Origin: Croceicoccus marinus
GTDB taxonomy: Bacteria > Pseudomonadota > Alphaproteobacteria > Sphingomonadales > Sphingomonadaceae
Reading direction: 5' to 3'
DNA: 64,000 nucleotides
Assembly (NCBI RefSeq): GCF_001661675.2
Contig: NZ_CP019604.1
Span: 62,001-126,000, forward strand
Below are positions 17,316 through 24,428 of this stretch, one piece after another. Both the position numbers and the translations under genes were made by a program. A model generated the notes under the pieces. That model searched no databases, was not told the origin of the DNA, and saw only the letters and a program-made list of their open reading frames with translations. The first letter of the stretch is position 1, and every line of letters starts with the position of its first letter.

Positions 17316-17720
17316 CTAGGGCCGGGCGGTTTCCAGCATGTCTATGACTGCGCAGTCGGGCACATGCCCGCCCGAACACTGCTCGACGGTGGCGGCTAGG
17401 TGCCGTTCCAATCGGACGAGATCGTCGATTTTGCCCCGCACTTCTTCGAGGTGATGAACTGCAATCTTGCGCACTTCGTCGCAGCATGCTTTGGCAGGAC
17501 CGCCCAGGTCCAGAAGTGTCCGAACCTCCTTTGGCGCAAAGCCTAGTTCGCGCGCCCGCTTGATGAATTTGAGTGTGCGAAGGTGACCATCGTCGAACAC
17601 CCTGTGACCGCCTGCTGTGCGCTCCGGCGCACCGAGCATTCCGATCTTCTCGAAATACCGGATCGTCTCGATATTGACGCCGGTCTTGCGCGCCAGCTCA
17701 CCTATCGACAGGCCGCCCAT
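17316..17720 (-). CDS. merR: MerR-type mercury-responsive regulator
   Basis: 134-aa MerR-family activator/repressor. N-terminal winged helix LSIGELARKTGVNIETIRYFE, then the long dimerisation helix and a metal-binding loop. Cysteines at 80, 115 and 123 (ACCDEV and EQCSGGHVPDC) correspond to the three Hg-binding cysteines of classical MerR (82, 117, 126), with one residue less between the last two. It is divergent from merT across a 67-bp promoter region with the 19-bp spacer promoter such regulators distort. It ends 9 bp from the convergent flavoprotein gene. Mercury specificity is likely but a related ion cannot be excluded. Confidence 0.83.
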   Translation of the reverse strand: MGGLSIGELARKTGVNIETIRYFEKIGMLGAPERTAGGHRVFDDGHLRTLKFIKRARELGFAPKEVRTLLDLGGPAKACCDEVRKIAVHHLEEVRGKIDDLVRLERHLAATVEQCSGGHVPDCAVIDMLETARP

Positions 17721-17731
17721 GTCGAATCTCC

Positions 17732-17762
17732 TTGCACCTATATCTACTACAGGAAGTACATA
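17732..17762 (+). promoter_or_regulatory. MerR-controlled mer promoter
   Basis: TTGCAC (17732-17737) and TACATA (17757-17762) are separated by exactly 19 bp, the overlong spacer that requires MerR untwisting. The spacer contains the dyad-like CCT...AGG arms (CCTATATCTACTACAGG from 17737). It points into merT 26 bp downstream. Sequence-based prediction. Confidence 0.65.
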
Positions 17763-17787
17763 GGGATCGAATCGAGCGGAAGCAAAG

Positions 17788-18113
17788 ATGACCGAGCAGA
17801 CTATCCAATACGACGAGCCGAAAAACGTGAGCGATCGCGGGGTGGCTGGCGTCGGAGTACTGGCAAGTGCAGCTGCGCTTCTCTCCGCGGCTGCTTGCTG
17901 CGTTCTGCCCTTGGCCCTTGTCGCGGTCGGCCTTGGCGCTGGAGGGCTCGCATGGTTTGTTCCCTACCACTTGCCGCTCACAATCGCAGCCTTCCTAGTC
18001 GTGGCCCTTGGGTGGTTTCTTCACTTGCGCAAAGTGCGTTTTTGCAGTGCTGATGGCTGTGCGCAGCCTGCCCACAGCAGCGCTACCCGGCTGATATTGC
18101 TGATTGCCACCGC
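17788..18113 (+). pseudogene. merT: merT mercuric transporter, truncated by IS3-type element
   Basis: MerT is an inner-membrane Hg(II) uptake protein with three membrane helices. The first helix with the vicinal pair AACCVLPLALVAVGLGAGGL and the second helix (LTIAAFLVVALGWFLHL) are intact, as is the cytoplasmic CSADGC loop. The third helix starts (TRLILLIATAV) but the insertion sequence at 18114 cuts it after about 108 residues; 26 codons of IS sequence follow to a stop at 18192. No remainder of merT, nor merP or merA, is found beyond the other end of the element, so a deletion accompanied or followed the insertion. The mer promoter upstream looks intact, so a membrane stub may still be made. 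Confidence 0.78.
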
Positions 18114-18188
18114 TGTCCGTCGTCAGAACATTTGGCACAACTCGCGGCGTAGGTTTGCGGAGTGCGGGCCTCGTCTGAGGTTTGAATG

Positions 18189-19169
18189 TTAGGCGGCGAG
18201 CCTGCGGTGTTGCAAGCGCCGATGTTCGAGTGTCTTTCGCTTGATCCTTTCTCTTCGTTTGATGATGGCAGGAGCCCTGCCGAAGTAGGTATCGGCAGGT
18301 GTCACATTGTCGAGGCTCTCGTGGTATCGGCAGTGGTTGTAATGCTCGACGAAGGCCTCGATCTGCTGGTGGAGATCGCCGGGCAGGAAGTAGTTCTCTA
18401 GCAGCACGCGGTTCTTCAGGGTCTGGTGCCAGCGCTCGATCTTGCCTTGGGTCTGTGGGTGGAAGGGTGCGCCGCGCACGTGGCTCATCTTGTTGGCCTC
18501 GATGTATTCGGCCAGTTCGCCAGCGATGTAGCTGGGGCCATTATCGCTGAGCAGGCGGGGCCTGTGCAGCACGTTGGCGTGATCGCAGCCTGAGGCTGCT
18601 AGCGCCATATCGAGCGTGTCAGTGACGTCCTCGGCTCGCATGGTGGTGCAGAGCTTCCATGCAATGATGTAGCGCGAGTAATCGTCGAGCACGGTCGACA
18701 GATACATCCAGCCCCACCCGATGATCTTGAAGTAGGTAAAGTCTGTCTGCCACATCTCATTCGGGCGCGTGGTCTTCTTGTGGAACGCCTCTGCCGCCTT
18801 GATCACCGTATAGGCCGGGCTGGTGATGAGGTCGTGGGCCTTGAGCAGGCGGTAGACCGTGGCTTCGGACACGAAGTAGCGCTTCTCGTCGGTGAAGCGC
18901 ACCGCCAGCTCTCTCGGCGATAGCTCGCTGTGTTCCAGAGCCATGTCGACGATCTGATCCTGAACCTCGGGCGCGATCCTGTTCCACACCCGGCTCGGCG
19001 TCGATGGCCGGTCTGCCAGCGCTTCGGGCCCGCCTTCAAGGTAGCGATCATACCAGCGGTAGAAGGTCCGGCGAGCAACGCCGAGCTGGTCCAGCGTGCG
19101 CTTGGCGGGCAGGTGCGATTGCTCGACGATCCGGATGATCTCGAGCTTCTCGGATGCGGGGTATCTCAT
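18189..19169 (-). CDS. IS3-family transposase OrfB (DDE integrase)
   Basis: About 326-aa catalytic part of the transposase. Starts at ATG 19169 in a four-base overlap with orfA; the same frame stays open to 19241 and would be entered by -1 frameshifting at the A7 run. The DDE triad is visible: MWQTDFTYFKI, LLSDNGPSYIA and GKIERWHQTLK. An N-terminal helix-turn-helix (KRTLDQLGVARRTFYRWYDR) precedes the core. All catalytic residues are present, so the copy could be active. Confidence 0.88.
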   Translation of the reverse strand: MRYPASEKLEIIRIVEQSHLPAKRTLDQLGVARRTFYRWYDRYLEGGPEALADRPSTPSRVWNRIAPEVQDQIVDMALEHSELSPRELAVRFTDEKRYFVSEATVYRLLKAHDLITSPAYTVIKAAEAFHKKTTRPNEMWQTDFTYFKIIGWGWMYLSTVLDDYSRYIIAWKLCTTMRAEDVTDTLDMALAASGCDHANVLHRPRLLSDNGPSYIAGELAEYIEANKMSHVRGAPFHPQTQGKIERWHQTLKNRVLLENYFLPGDLHQQIEAFVEHYNHCRYHESLDNVTPADTYFGRAPAIIKRRERIKRKTLEHRRLQHRRLAA

Positions 19170-19540
19170 TCGTCGCCTCCCCCATCCGCGATCATGCTTT
19201 TTTTGAGCAAGCGGTTCTCCAAAGTGAGATCGGCCACGCACTCCTTCAGATCGCGCGCTTCACGGCGCAGACCCTTCACCTCGTCCGTGGTCGCAGCACG
19301 CGCAGTGTCACCAGCCAGACGGCGCTTGCCGGCTTCCATGAACTCCTTGGACCAGGTGTAATACAGGCTCTGGGCGATACCCTCGCGGCGGCAAAGCTCG
19401 GCAATGGAGTCATCGCCTCGTAGCCCATCGAGCACGATCCGGATCTTGTCTTCCGCTGAGAAGTGTCGGCGGGTCTTGCGGCGGATGTCCTTTACCACCT
19501 TTTCGGCGGGCTTTTTGGAGCTTGAGGATTTGGGCTTCAT
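19166..19540 (-). CDS. IS3-family transposase OrfA
   Basis: 124-aa DNA-binding subunit of the element. Helix-turn-helix region RRHFSAEDKIRIVLDGLRG and SIAELCRREGIAQSLYYTWS, then a leucine-zipper-like coiled coil (VKGLRREARDLKECVADL, LENRLLKK) typical of OrfA. Its stop overlaps an ATG for orfB, and the slippery run 19197-19204 precedes the end, so both a coupled OrfB and a frameshifted OrfAB can be made. Confidence 0.88.
   Translation of the reverse strand: MKPKSSSSKKPAEKVVKDIRRKTRRHFSAEDKIRIVLDGLRGDDSIAELCRREGIAQSLYYTWSKEFMEAGKRRLAGDTARAATTDEVKGLRREARDLKECVADLTLENRLLKKSMIADGGGDE
19197..19204 (-). other. A7G programmed -1 frameshift site
   Basis: Minus-strand AAAAAAAG inside orfA. In the orfA frame it reads Leu-Lys-Lys-Ser; slipping back one base enters the open orfB frame as Gln-Lys-Lys-His and reads through to OrfB, giving the OrfAB fusion transposase used by IS3 elements. 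Confidence 0.6.
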
Positions 19541-19669
19541 CTTCGTTCCTTCGTCACTACGACGAAGCCCAAATCCTCCTTAAATCACAACCTCAAATCT
19601 GTGCCATTGGCGCTGACGGGGGACAAGCGACAAGAACCCCGATATTACAAACGAAGGTTGCCAAATGGC

Positions 19670-19698
19670 CCTATATGACCCATACGATGCCATATAGG
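19670..19698. promoter_or_regulatory. Inverted repeat upstream of Xre-RES pair
   Basis: CCTATATG at 19670-19677 and CATATAGG at 19691-19698 form a perfect 8-bp inverted repeat. The right arm overlaps the AGGAG ribosome site of the antitoxin gene, so binding of the toxin-antitoxin complex would block expression. Likely autoregulatory operator. Confidence 0.5.
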
Positions 19699-19704
19699 AG
19701 TATC

Positions 19705-20124
19705 ATGATGACTGCATTTCAGCCTGTAGACACCGCAATTCGCGATTTTCGGCCCGTCCCGATTACCGATGACGAGGCCGCTGCGATGTTTCGTGCGGTG
19801 GTAAACCTGTTCGGAAAATGGGATGTGACCGACGAACAGGCATCCACACTGCTTGACGTCCCCGTGCGGTCTTACCGCCGCTGGAAAGCGGACGGTGAAC
19901 CCGGCCGGATCGACCGCGACGGCAAGGCGCGATTGTCCAACCTGATCGGTATTCACAAGGCGCTGCGCTATATCTTTCGTGAGACACGGCGCGCCCATGA
20001 CTGGATCAAGGCACCCAATAGCGCATTTCAGGGTCGCTCCGCGCTCGATATCATGCTGGGCGGCGAACTGACCGATCTGATGCGGGTGCGCCGCTATCTC
20101 GACGCCGAGCGTGGCGGCTGGTGA
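19705..20124 (+). CDS. Xre/MbcA/ParS-type antitoxin (DUF2384)
   Basis: 139-aa antitoxin for the adjacent RES toxin. Xre-like helix-turn-helix: WDVTDEQASTLLDVPVRSYRRWK, then the C-terminal toxin-binding domain with ISLEU-type helix RIDRDGKARLSNLIGIHKAL and the motif PNSAFQGRSALDIMLGGE typical of the family, ending in a YLDAERGGW tail. ATG 19705 and ATG 19708 are both possible behind AGGAG; longer in-frame starts lie upstream in the inverted repeat. Its stop overlaps the GTG start of the toxin by four bases (GTGA). Confidence 0.88.
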   Translation: MMTAFQPVDTAIRDFRPVPITDDEAAAMFRAVVNLFGKWDVTDEQASTLLDVPVRSYRRWKADGEPGRIDRDGKARLSNLIGIHKALRYIFRETRRAHDWIKAPNSAFQGRSALDIMLGGELTDLMRVRRYLDAERGGW

Positions 20125-20834
20125 TCGATCCCGACACGGTCCCGGTTTCCACCATTGAATGGCAAGACGCGGTCCGTATCATCCGCAGCATCCATCCGCC
20201 GATCGATCTGTTCGAGGATATTGCCGATCCTGCCGACTGGCCGCTGCTCATCTCGGCGGAGCAAAAGACCAATCCGCGATTGATGGAAAATATCGGCAAT
20301 CTCGACCTCGTACCGCAAGAACGGCGTGTCGGCGGACCGGGGGCGACGTATCTTATGGCACCGTTCACCCATGTCAGCCCCGACCGCCCGACGCGATTCA
20401 GTGACGGCAGCTATGGCGTGCTCTATGCGGGCAACAGCTTCGAGGTCGCGCTGCTCGAAACCATTCATCATCATAGCCGCTTCATGGCGCGCACGAACGA
20501 AGCACCAGGCTGGACTTCGCAATTCCGCGAGGTCGTGATGGACATCAATGCGCGGTTGCATGATCTCCGCGCGGATGAGGGACGATTTAGTAAAGCCGCG
20601 GATCCGAATGACTATTCGGCAAGCCAAACGCTGGGAGGGCAGTTACGGGCAGCCGGGTCCAACGGCGTGGCTTATTCCAGCGTGCGCCGCGAAAGTGGCG
20701 AGTGTGCTGGCCTGTTCTATCCCGACCTCGCCTCAAATGCGATCCAGGGTCGCCATCTTGATTATCATTGGGATGGGGAGCGGGTTGATCTCTACCGCGA
20801 TACCAGGACAGGGGAAGTGTTTCGGATCGTGTGA
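20121..20834 (+). CDS. RES-domain NAD+-degrading toxin
   Basis: 237-aa toxin of the RES family, which depletes cellular NAD+ by phosphorolysis or hydrolysis. The landmarks R (PTRFSDGSYGVLYAG), E (EVALLETIHHHSRFM) and S (GVAYSSVRRESG) are present in order. This is a longer member than the roughly 150-aa minimal RES proteins, with an N-terminal extension to about residue 80. The GTG start overlaps the antitoxin stop, typical of two-gene toxin-antitoxin operons. Confidence 0.88.
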   Translation: MIDPDTVPVSTIEWQDAVRIIRSIHPPIDLFEDIADPADWPLLISAEQKTNPRLMENIGNLDLVPQERRVGGPGATYLMAPFTHVSPDRPTRFSDGSYGVLYAGNSFEVALLETIHHHSRFMARTNEAPGWTSQFREVVMDINARLHDLRADEGRFSKAADPNDYSASQTLGGQLRAAGSNGVAYSSVRRESGECAGLFYPDLASNAIQGRHLDYHWDGERVDLYRDTRTGEVFRIV

Positions 20835-20906
20835 CATGTGAGATGCAAATTTTCGGCGGAAATTTTGGAAGGGACGCGGCGCTGACCATACGCCGACAGC
20901 TCTGGT

Positions 20907-21320
20907 CTAATATTGCTGTGGGCGGCCTGTCGATATCCCCGCGACCGCCTGTTCCATCATCAATCGTGTCGAACGCAAAGCGCAATTCAACAAAATGCGA
21001 TCTTCTTGAGTGCAGCCGATATAAATTCGCGCGTCTTCGGGATCGACGAGCATATCGATCAGAGCGGTTTCGTCGCCGCTTCGATCGCCATCTTCGCCGG
21101 CAACAAAGGATCGTTTCATAGCCGCTTCGCAAAGGGTCATCAGGCTATCAAAAACTGGGACGAGAATTTCAAGCCGATGCCGCGCCAGCGTCTGGTATAT
21201 GTAGGGCTGAACCGCTTCGCCATGATCCTTGGCATCGCGCCAGCATCGCATGACGTCCAGAATTATGCTTTCCGGCATATCCAATGCTTCATCAAAGCGG
21301 ACCGCCTGAGCCTCCGCCAT
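20907..21320 (-). CDS. Hypothetical protein, paralogue relic at 10 kb
   Basis: 137-aa soluble, helical, acidic protein that I do not recognise. It contains no membrane segment or known motif; the C-terminal half (SFVAGEDGDRSGDETALIDM, then NCALRSTRL) is conserved in the decayed copy at 9962-10111, so it is a real, duplicated family in this replicon. Starts at ATG 21320 without an obvious strong ribosome site. It is convergent with the RES toxin and stands alone. Confidence 0.6.
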   Translation of the reverse strand: MAEAQAVRFDEALDMPESIILDVMRCWRDAKDHGEAVQPYIYQTLARHRLEILVPVFDSLMTLCEAAMKRSFVAGEDGDRSGDETALIDMLVDPEDARIYIGCTQEDRILLNCALRSTRLMMEQAVAGISTGRPQQY

Positions 21321-21455
21321 TGTTTAAAGCCTCTCTAGTCTCTCGAACAGAGTCTTGGATCAGGACGCGCGGAACCAATTTATTGTATCACATACCGAGC
21401 GGGGTGGGCGAGCGGTCGCCTGATCGACAAAGCTTCAGTACGGCGATACCGGCGA

Positions 21456-21647
21456 TCAATCATCCTTGTCGGCGTGCTCGGGTTTCCCTTGGCGCTCGCC
21501 CTTGGCGAAATCCTCAAGCTCGTCCTCGCTCATCGAGTCGTACATGTCTTTCGAAGCGCCTTGCAGATCGCTCACCTTGGTATCGCCGCGCTTCGCAGAC
21601 AGAGCTGCTCCTGCGGCTTTTTGCTGGGCTTTCGATTTTGTCGGCAT
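21456..21647 (-). CDS. DUF3008 family small protein
   Basis: 63-aa highly charged protein that matches the DUF3008 pattern from end to end: PTKSKAQQKAAGAALSAKRG, then SDLQGASKDMYDSMSEDELE and a KGKPEH-like tail (RQGKPEHADKDD). ATG 21647 follows GAGGAGC. Function unknown; the family is common in Proteobacteria and is often near stress genes, as here (PRC-barrel neighbour). Confidence 0.85.
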   Translation of the reverse strand: MPTKSKAQQKAAGAALSAKRGDTKVSDLQGASKDMYDSMSEDELEDFAKGERQGKPEHADKDD

Positions 21648-21716
21648 GGTATCTGCTCCTCGTCTCCACTCAATATGCTTCTCGCCACTTCGTGCGCGCT
21701 CGGTTCGTGGCTTCCG

Positions 21717-22082
21717 TCACCAGTAAGGTGTGACCGCCCAATAGTCGTACGACCGCGTCTGGTAATCGCGGTCATAAGCGGTGTCGCGCTCACTTTCCTT
21801 ATAGGTCGGCGCGCCCTTCAACTGATCCTCGGTCACGTCGAGCTGATAGCCACCCAGATCGGTATTGTAGTCGAACTTCTCCCAAGGAAGGCTGTGCAAC
21901 TCGCCGCCCATACCAAGGAAGCTGCCCACCGAAATCTCGACATCGCGGGCCTGACCACCGCGTTTTTCGATCAGGACACGTTCGACAGTACCGATCTTGT
22001 CGCCATTGGACCCATAGACCGCCGTTCCTTCGACGCGGTCGCTGCCAATCAGATCGCTGCTCCTTACGTTTTGATGCGACAT
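21717..22082 (-). CDS. PRC-barrel domain protein
   Basis: 121-aa protein with one PRC-barrel: SDRVEGTAVYGSNGDKIGTV, ERVLIEKRGGQARDVEISVG, the Trp-Glu segment LHSLPWEKFDYNT and LDVTEDQLKGAP. Tyr-rich tail (DYQTRSYDYWAVTPYW). Start at ATG 22082 is set by AAGGAG with ten-base spacing; the frame stays open upstream to 22244 without a ribosome site. PRC-barrels occur in RNA processing and in stress-response proteins of alphaproteobacteria; this short free-standing form is of the latter kind. Confidence 0.85.
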   Translation of the reverse strand: MSHQNVRSSDLIGSDRVEGTAVYGSNGDKIGTVERVLIEKRGGQARDVEISVGSFLGMGGELHSLPWEKFDYNTDLGGYQLDVTEDQLKGAPTYKESERDTAYDRDYQTRSYDYWAVTPYW

Positions 22083-22383
22083 CGTGATAACTCCTTTCCG
22101 ACTGAAATTGACCAAGAGTGACTTGGTCACAGCGGAGTAACGCTCGCACCGCGATGATAGTTTCTCCGCTCGTCGCAAAAATCCTCTTTGATAACAAAGG
22201 TTAGTCACTGAAGCAGTAGGCTGATCGCCATTTAATATGAGCAAGGCGCTCGAACGGCCCGGCGGTTTTCTCGTCGAGAATAGGCTGGCAGCACGGCAGG
22301 AAACCGCGTCAAGTTTGCGCGCAACTTGCTGGGGGGCGCTGCGGGATCACATTATGGCGGCTCTGGGAATCCCGGTCCGGAGC

Positions 22384-23322
22384 CTAATCTTCCGACTTCG
22401 AATGCTCGACTATCATCAGAACAAGCCCTGAGAAAACCAACCCAAAGCCCAAGAGGTGAGACCAGCGAAAAGGTTCGCCGAGCAACAAATAAGATAGCAC
22501 AAGCGCGCTGAGGGGCATGACCGCCATAGCACCTGCCGTGAGTGCTCCCGGCGCTTTGCGGGCACCATTATACCATAAAACAGGAGCAAGCCCCGCTGTA
22601 GCCGCGCCCCAGAAGGCTACCGCAAACCACCCAGTCTGACCTACGTCGGAAAAATCGAACGGTTGGGGGTCGAAAACGATAGCCAGAACAACAAAAACCA
22701 ACGCAGCAATCAATGAGGCTGCCAGCGTGGCCTCCAGCGAGCTTATACCGTCGGACAGTTTCCGTGAAAGCAGGGTGTAGGCTGCCTCGAAACACACGGC
22801 CATTGCGACAAGAGCTGCGCCGAGGATCGGAGCTTCCGTGTCTCCGCCTCCTTCCGTTCGTAGCAGATTGATTGCTACTATCCCCGCGACCGCAAGGGCC
22901 AGTGCTCCCGACGTCCGCCAGTTCATTGCGGCACCGAAGAAAACTACGGCCGCGCCGGCAGTCACTGCCGGTGTTGCGCTCATGATCGTCGAGCCGATCA
23001 CGCCTGTAGTGAGACGCATACCAAAAAGCATGGCTGCGGTGAAACCGACCATCCCGAATAATGAAATCGCGACAATCACCCACCAGTCCGACCGCTTCGC
23101 ACCGGCAAACCGTTTCGTCAGCAGCCATGTAAATGGAGCAAGGACCAGACAAGCGATCAGCATTCGCATGCATGATGCCGTGAAGACCGAGAACTGTTGC
23201 CCGATTAGCTTGCTGAGCGGCGTCGCACTGCCAAAGAGTGCCATGCCCAGCAAAAGCTGCACAACAATCGCAGGAGCGGTCGAGCGTCTTTCGGATGCCA
23301 TGATACTGCAAAAAGTTAGCAT
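22384..23322 (-). CDS. EamA/DMT family transporter
   Basis: 312-aa inner-membrane protein with ten predicted membrane helices in two EamA repeats (first about residues 15-150, second about 165-300). Landmarks are FGSATPLSKLIGQQ, the ATPAVTAGAAVVFFGA segment and PLSALVLSYLLLGEPFRW with HLLGFGLVFSGL. ATG 23322 is preceded by GGAG at six bases, while the in-frame ATG at 23301 has no ribosome site, so I took the longer form. Such proteins export amino acids, metabolites or drugs; the substrate is not evident. Confidence 0.85.
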   Translation of the reverse strand: MLTFCSIMASERRSTAPAIVVQLLLGMALFGSATPLSKLIGQQFSVFTASCMRMLIACLVLAPFTWLLTKRFAGAKRSDWWVIVAISLFGMVGFTAAMLFGMRLTTGVIGSTIMSATPAVTAGAAVVFFGAAMNWRTSGALALAVAGIVAINLLRTEGGGDTEAPILGAALVAMAVCFEAAYTLLSRKLSDGISSLEATLAASLIAALVFVVLAIVFDPQPFDFSDVGQTGWFAVAFWGAATAGLAPVLWYNGARKAPGALTAGAMAVMPLSALVLSYLLLGEPFRWSHLLGFGLVFSGLVLMIVEHSKSED

Positions 23323-23648
23323 GCCGGGCTCCGCTTGGAAAACATAGTCTTGTTTCCGTTTCGCGGGCGGCGTCTCGTGTCAGATAGCTCAGTTCTTCAA
23401 GGATCTCGTCTATTTCTTATGCTGCGCCAGAGCCCGATCGCACGTATTCGAGCGATGAGAATTGGGAGGTTGGGAGTGATACGGACGTGACCCGCTCATC
23501 CGGCGACCGACCGAGATCAGTCCTAGGGCCACGCGCGCTACTTGGTAGCGGATCCGCGCACAAGCTTTCCTGGGAAGGGTTCCGAAAGGCAGGCCGAGCT
23601 GATCCGCTAGAATGATAATATATCTTATGTAAAATCTATCTTCAGTAA
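23323..23648. other. Intergenic, no feature seen
   Basis: 326 bp between the DMT transporter start and the HNH gene end. I see no open frame of convincing composition, no RNA gene and no clear terminator. It marks the left edge of the defence island. Confidence 0.4.
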
Positions 23649-24428
23649 TTAGAAGCCAAAATGTCGCCGGTGCCAGCTGAGATTCTTCCGGTGTGCATCG
23701 GTAAGGTTCGCAATCCGCCGTCCGCTTACGTCCAGCAGGCCGATCTCTGCAGGTCCAAGTTCATTCTTCAGCAGCAGTGCGCCGAAGTCGTCGAATGATG
23801 CCAACCCAGAGTCAAATGCTGCATCCAAATGTGCCGCTAGCAGCAGGCCATTGTGAACATCCAGACGCTTCGCATCGCTGTCACAAAGAGCCCAAGGTAC
23901 GATATGGCTTGCCCGCAGTAGACGGGACTCAGCAACGCCGGATAATGGACAACGAGACTGCCAATAGTCGAGCAAGGCGGTCCGGAAGCGATCCTGACCC
24001 TTACGTTGCCGCAATACGCGTTCTGCCTCGGTATCGCCAAGATAAGCGGTTTCCTCTAGGAAGGCCGTCAGCGGATAGTCTGGGACACTGCGTGCGAGGT
24101 GAAACACGCGGTTTATGCCGTCATGGAGTTGCGCTCTCGTAGCGAAGGCATAGGCAGCACGAAACCGGCCCGGCGGGGGCCCGGCAGATGCTGCCTCAAA
24201 TTCGGCAATGACGCCAGGGTGGTCGATCGCCATAAACCAAGGCGAACCATCGTCTGCCGGTCCGATCGCAAGCGCGATCTCGCCCGGCACTCCTTCCTGG
24301 TTGCGGAAGTAGAGCCAGCCATCCGCTTCACCACCTTCGCCGCGGTATCCATGGTAATAGGCGGCATCGCGCAATTCGGACGACCAGATGAGTCCCGGAT
24401 GGCGTAGGCGATCATCAGTATTCTTCAC
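23649..24428 (-). CDS. HNH endonuclease, last gene of defence operon
   Basis: 259-aa protein with a C-terminal HNH nuclease domain of the HNH_2 type: CPLSGVAESRLLRASHIVPW near residue 166, then LDVHNGLLLAAHLDAAFDSG, which contain the metal-binding and catalytic His/Asn/His residues. The N-terminal 120 residues form a separate domain with DHPGVIAEFEAA and YAFATRAQLHDGI, perhaps for recognition. GTG 24428 overlaps the stop of the UvrD-like helicase gene (GTGA). As the last cistron of the six-gene operon it is a likely DNA-cleaving effector, which is inference from context. Confidence 0.85.
   Translation of the reverse strand: MKNTDDRLRHPGLIWSSELRDAAYYHGYRGEGGEADGWLYFRNQEGVPGEIALAIGPADDGSPWFMAIDHPGVIAEFEAASAGPPPGRFRAAYAFATRAQLHDGINRVFHLARSVPDYPLTAFLEETAYLGDTEAERVLRQRKGQDRFRTALLDYWQSRCPLSGVAESRLLRASHIVPWALCDSDAKRLDVHNGLLLAAHLDAAFDSGLASFDDFGALLLKNELGPAEIGLLDVSGRRIANLTDAHRKNLSWHRRHFGF

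Larger units (their letters stand above)
18114..19625 (-). mobile_element. IS3-family insertion sequence, about 1512 bp
   Basis: Element bounded by imperfect terminal inverted repeats: TGTCCGTCGTCAG at 18114 and, on the other strand from 19625, TGTCCCCCGTCAG, with further matches around TGGCACA. It encodes orfA and orfB on the minus strand with an A7G slippery run between them, the IS3-family organisation. No target-site duplication is visible (CGC before the left end, AGC after the right end), consistent with a rearrangement or deletion at one side, which also explains why the rest of merT is missing. Confidence 0.85.

Noticed and set aside
20838..20880. Terminator hairpin after the RES toxin
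   Set aside because: AAATTT...AAATTT can pair but the stem is only six A/T pairs and lacks a GC stem with a U tract.
22237..22431. 64-aa plus-strand frame
   Set aside because: No ribosome site, overlaps the DMT transporter end and has no recognisable content.
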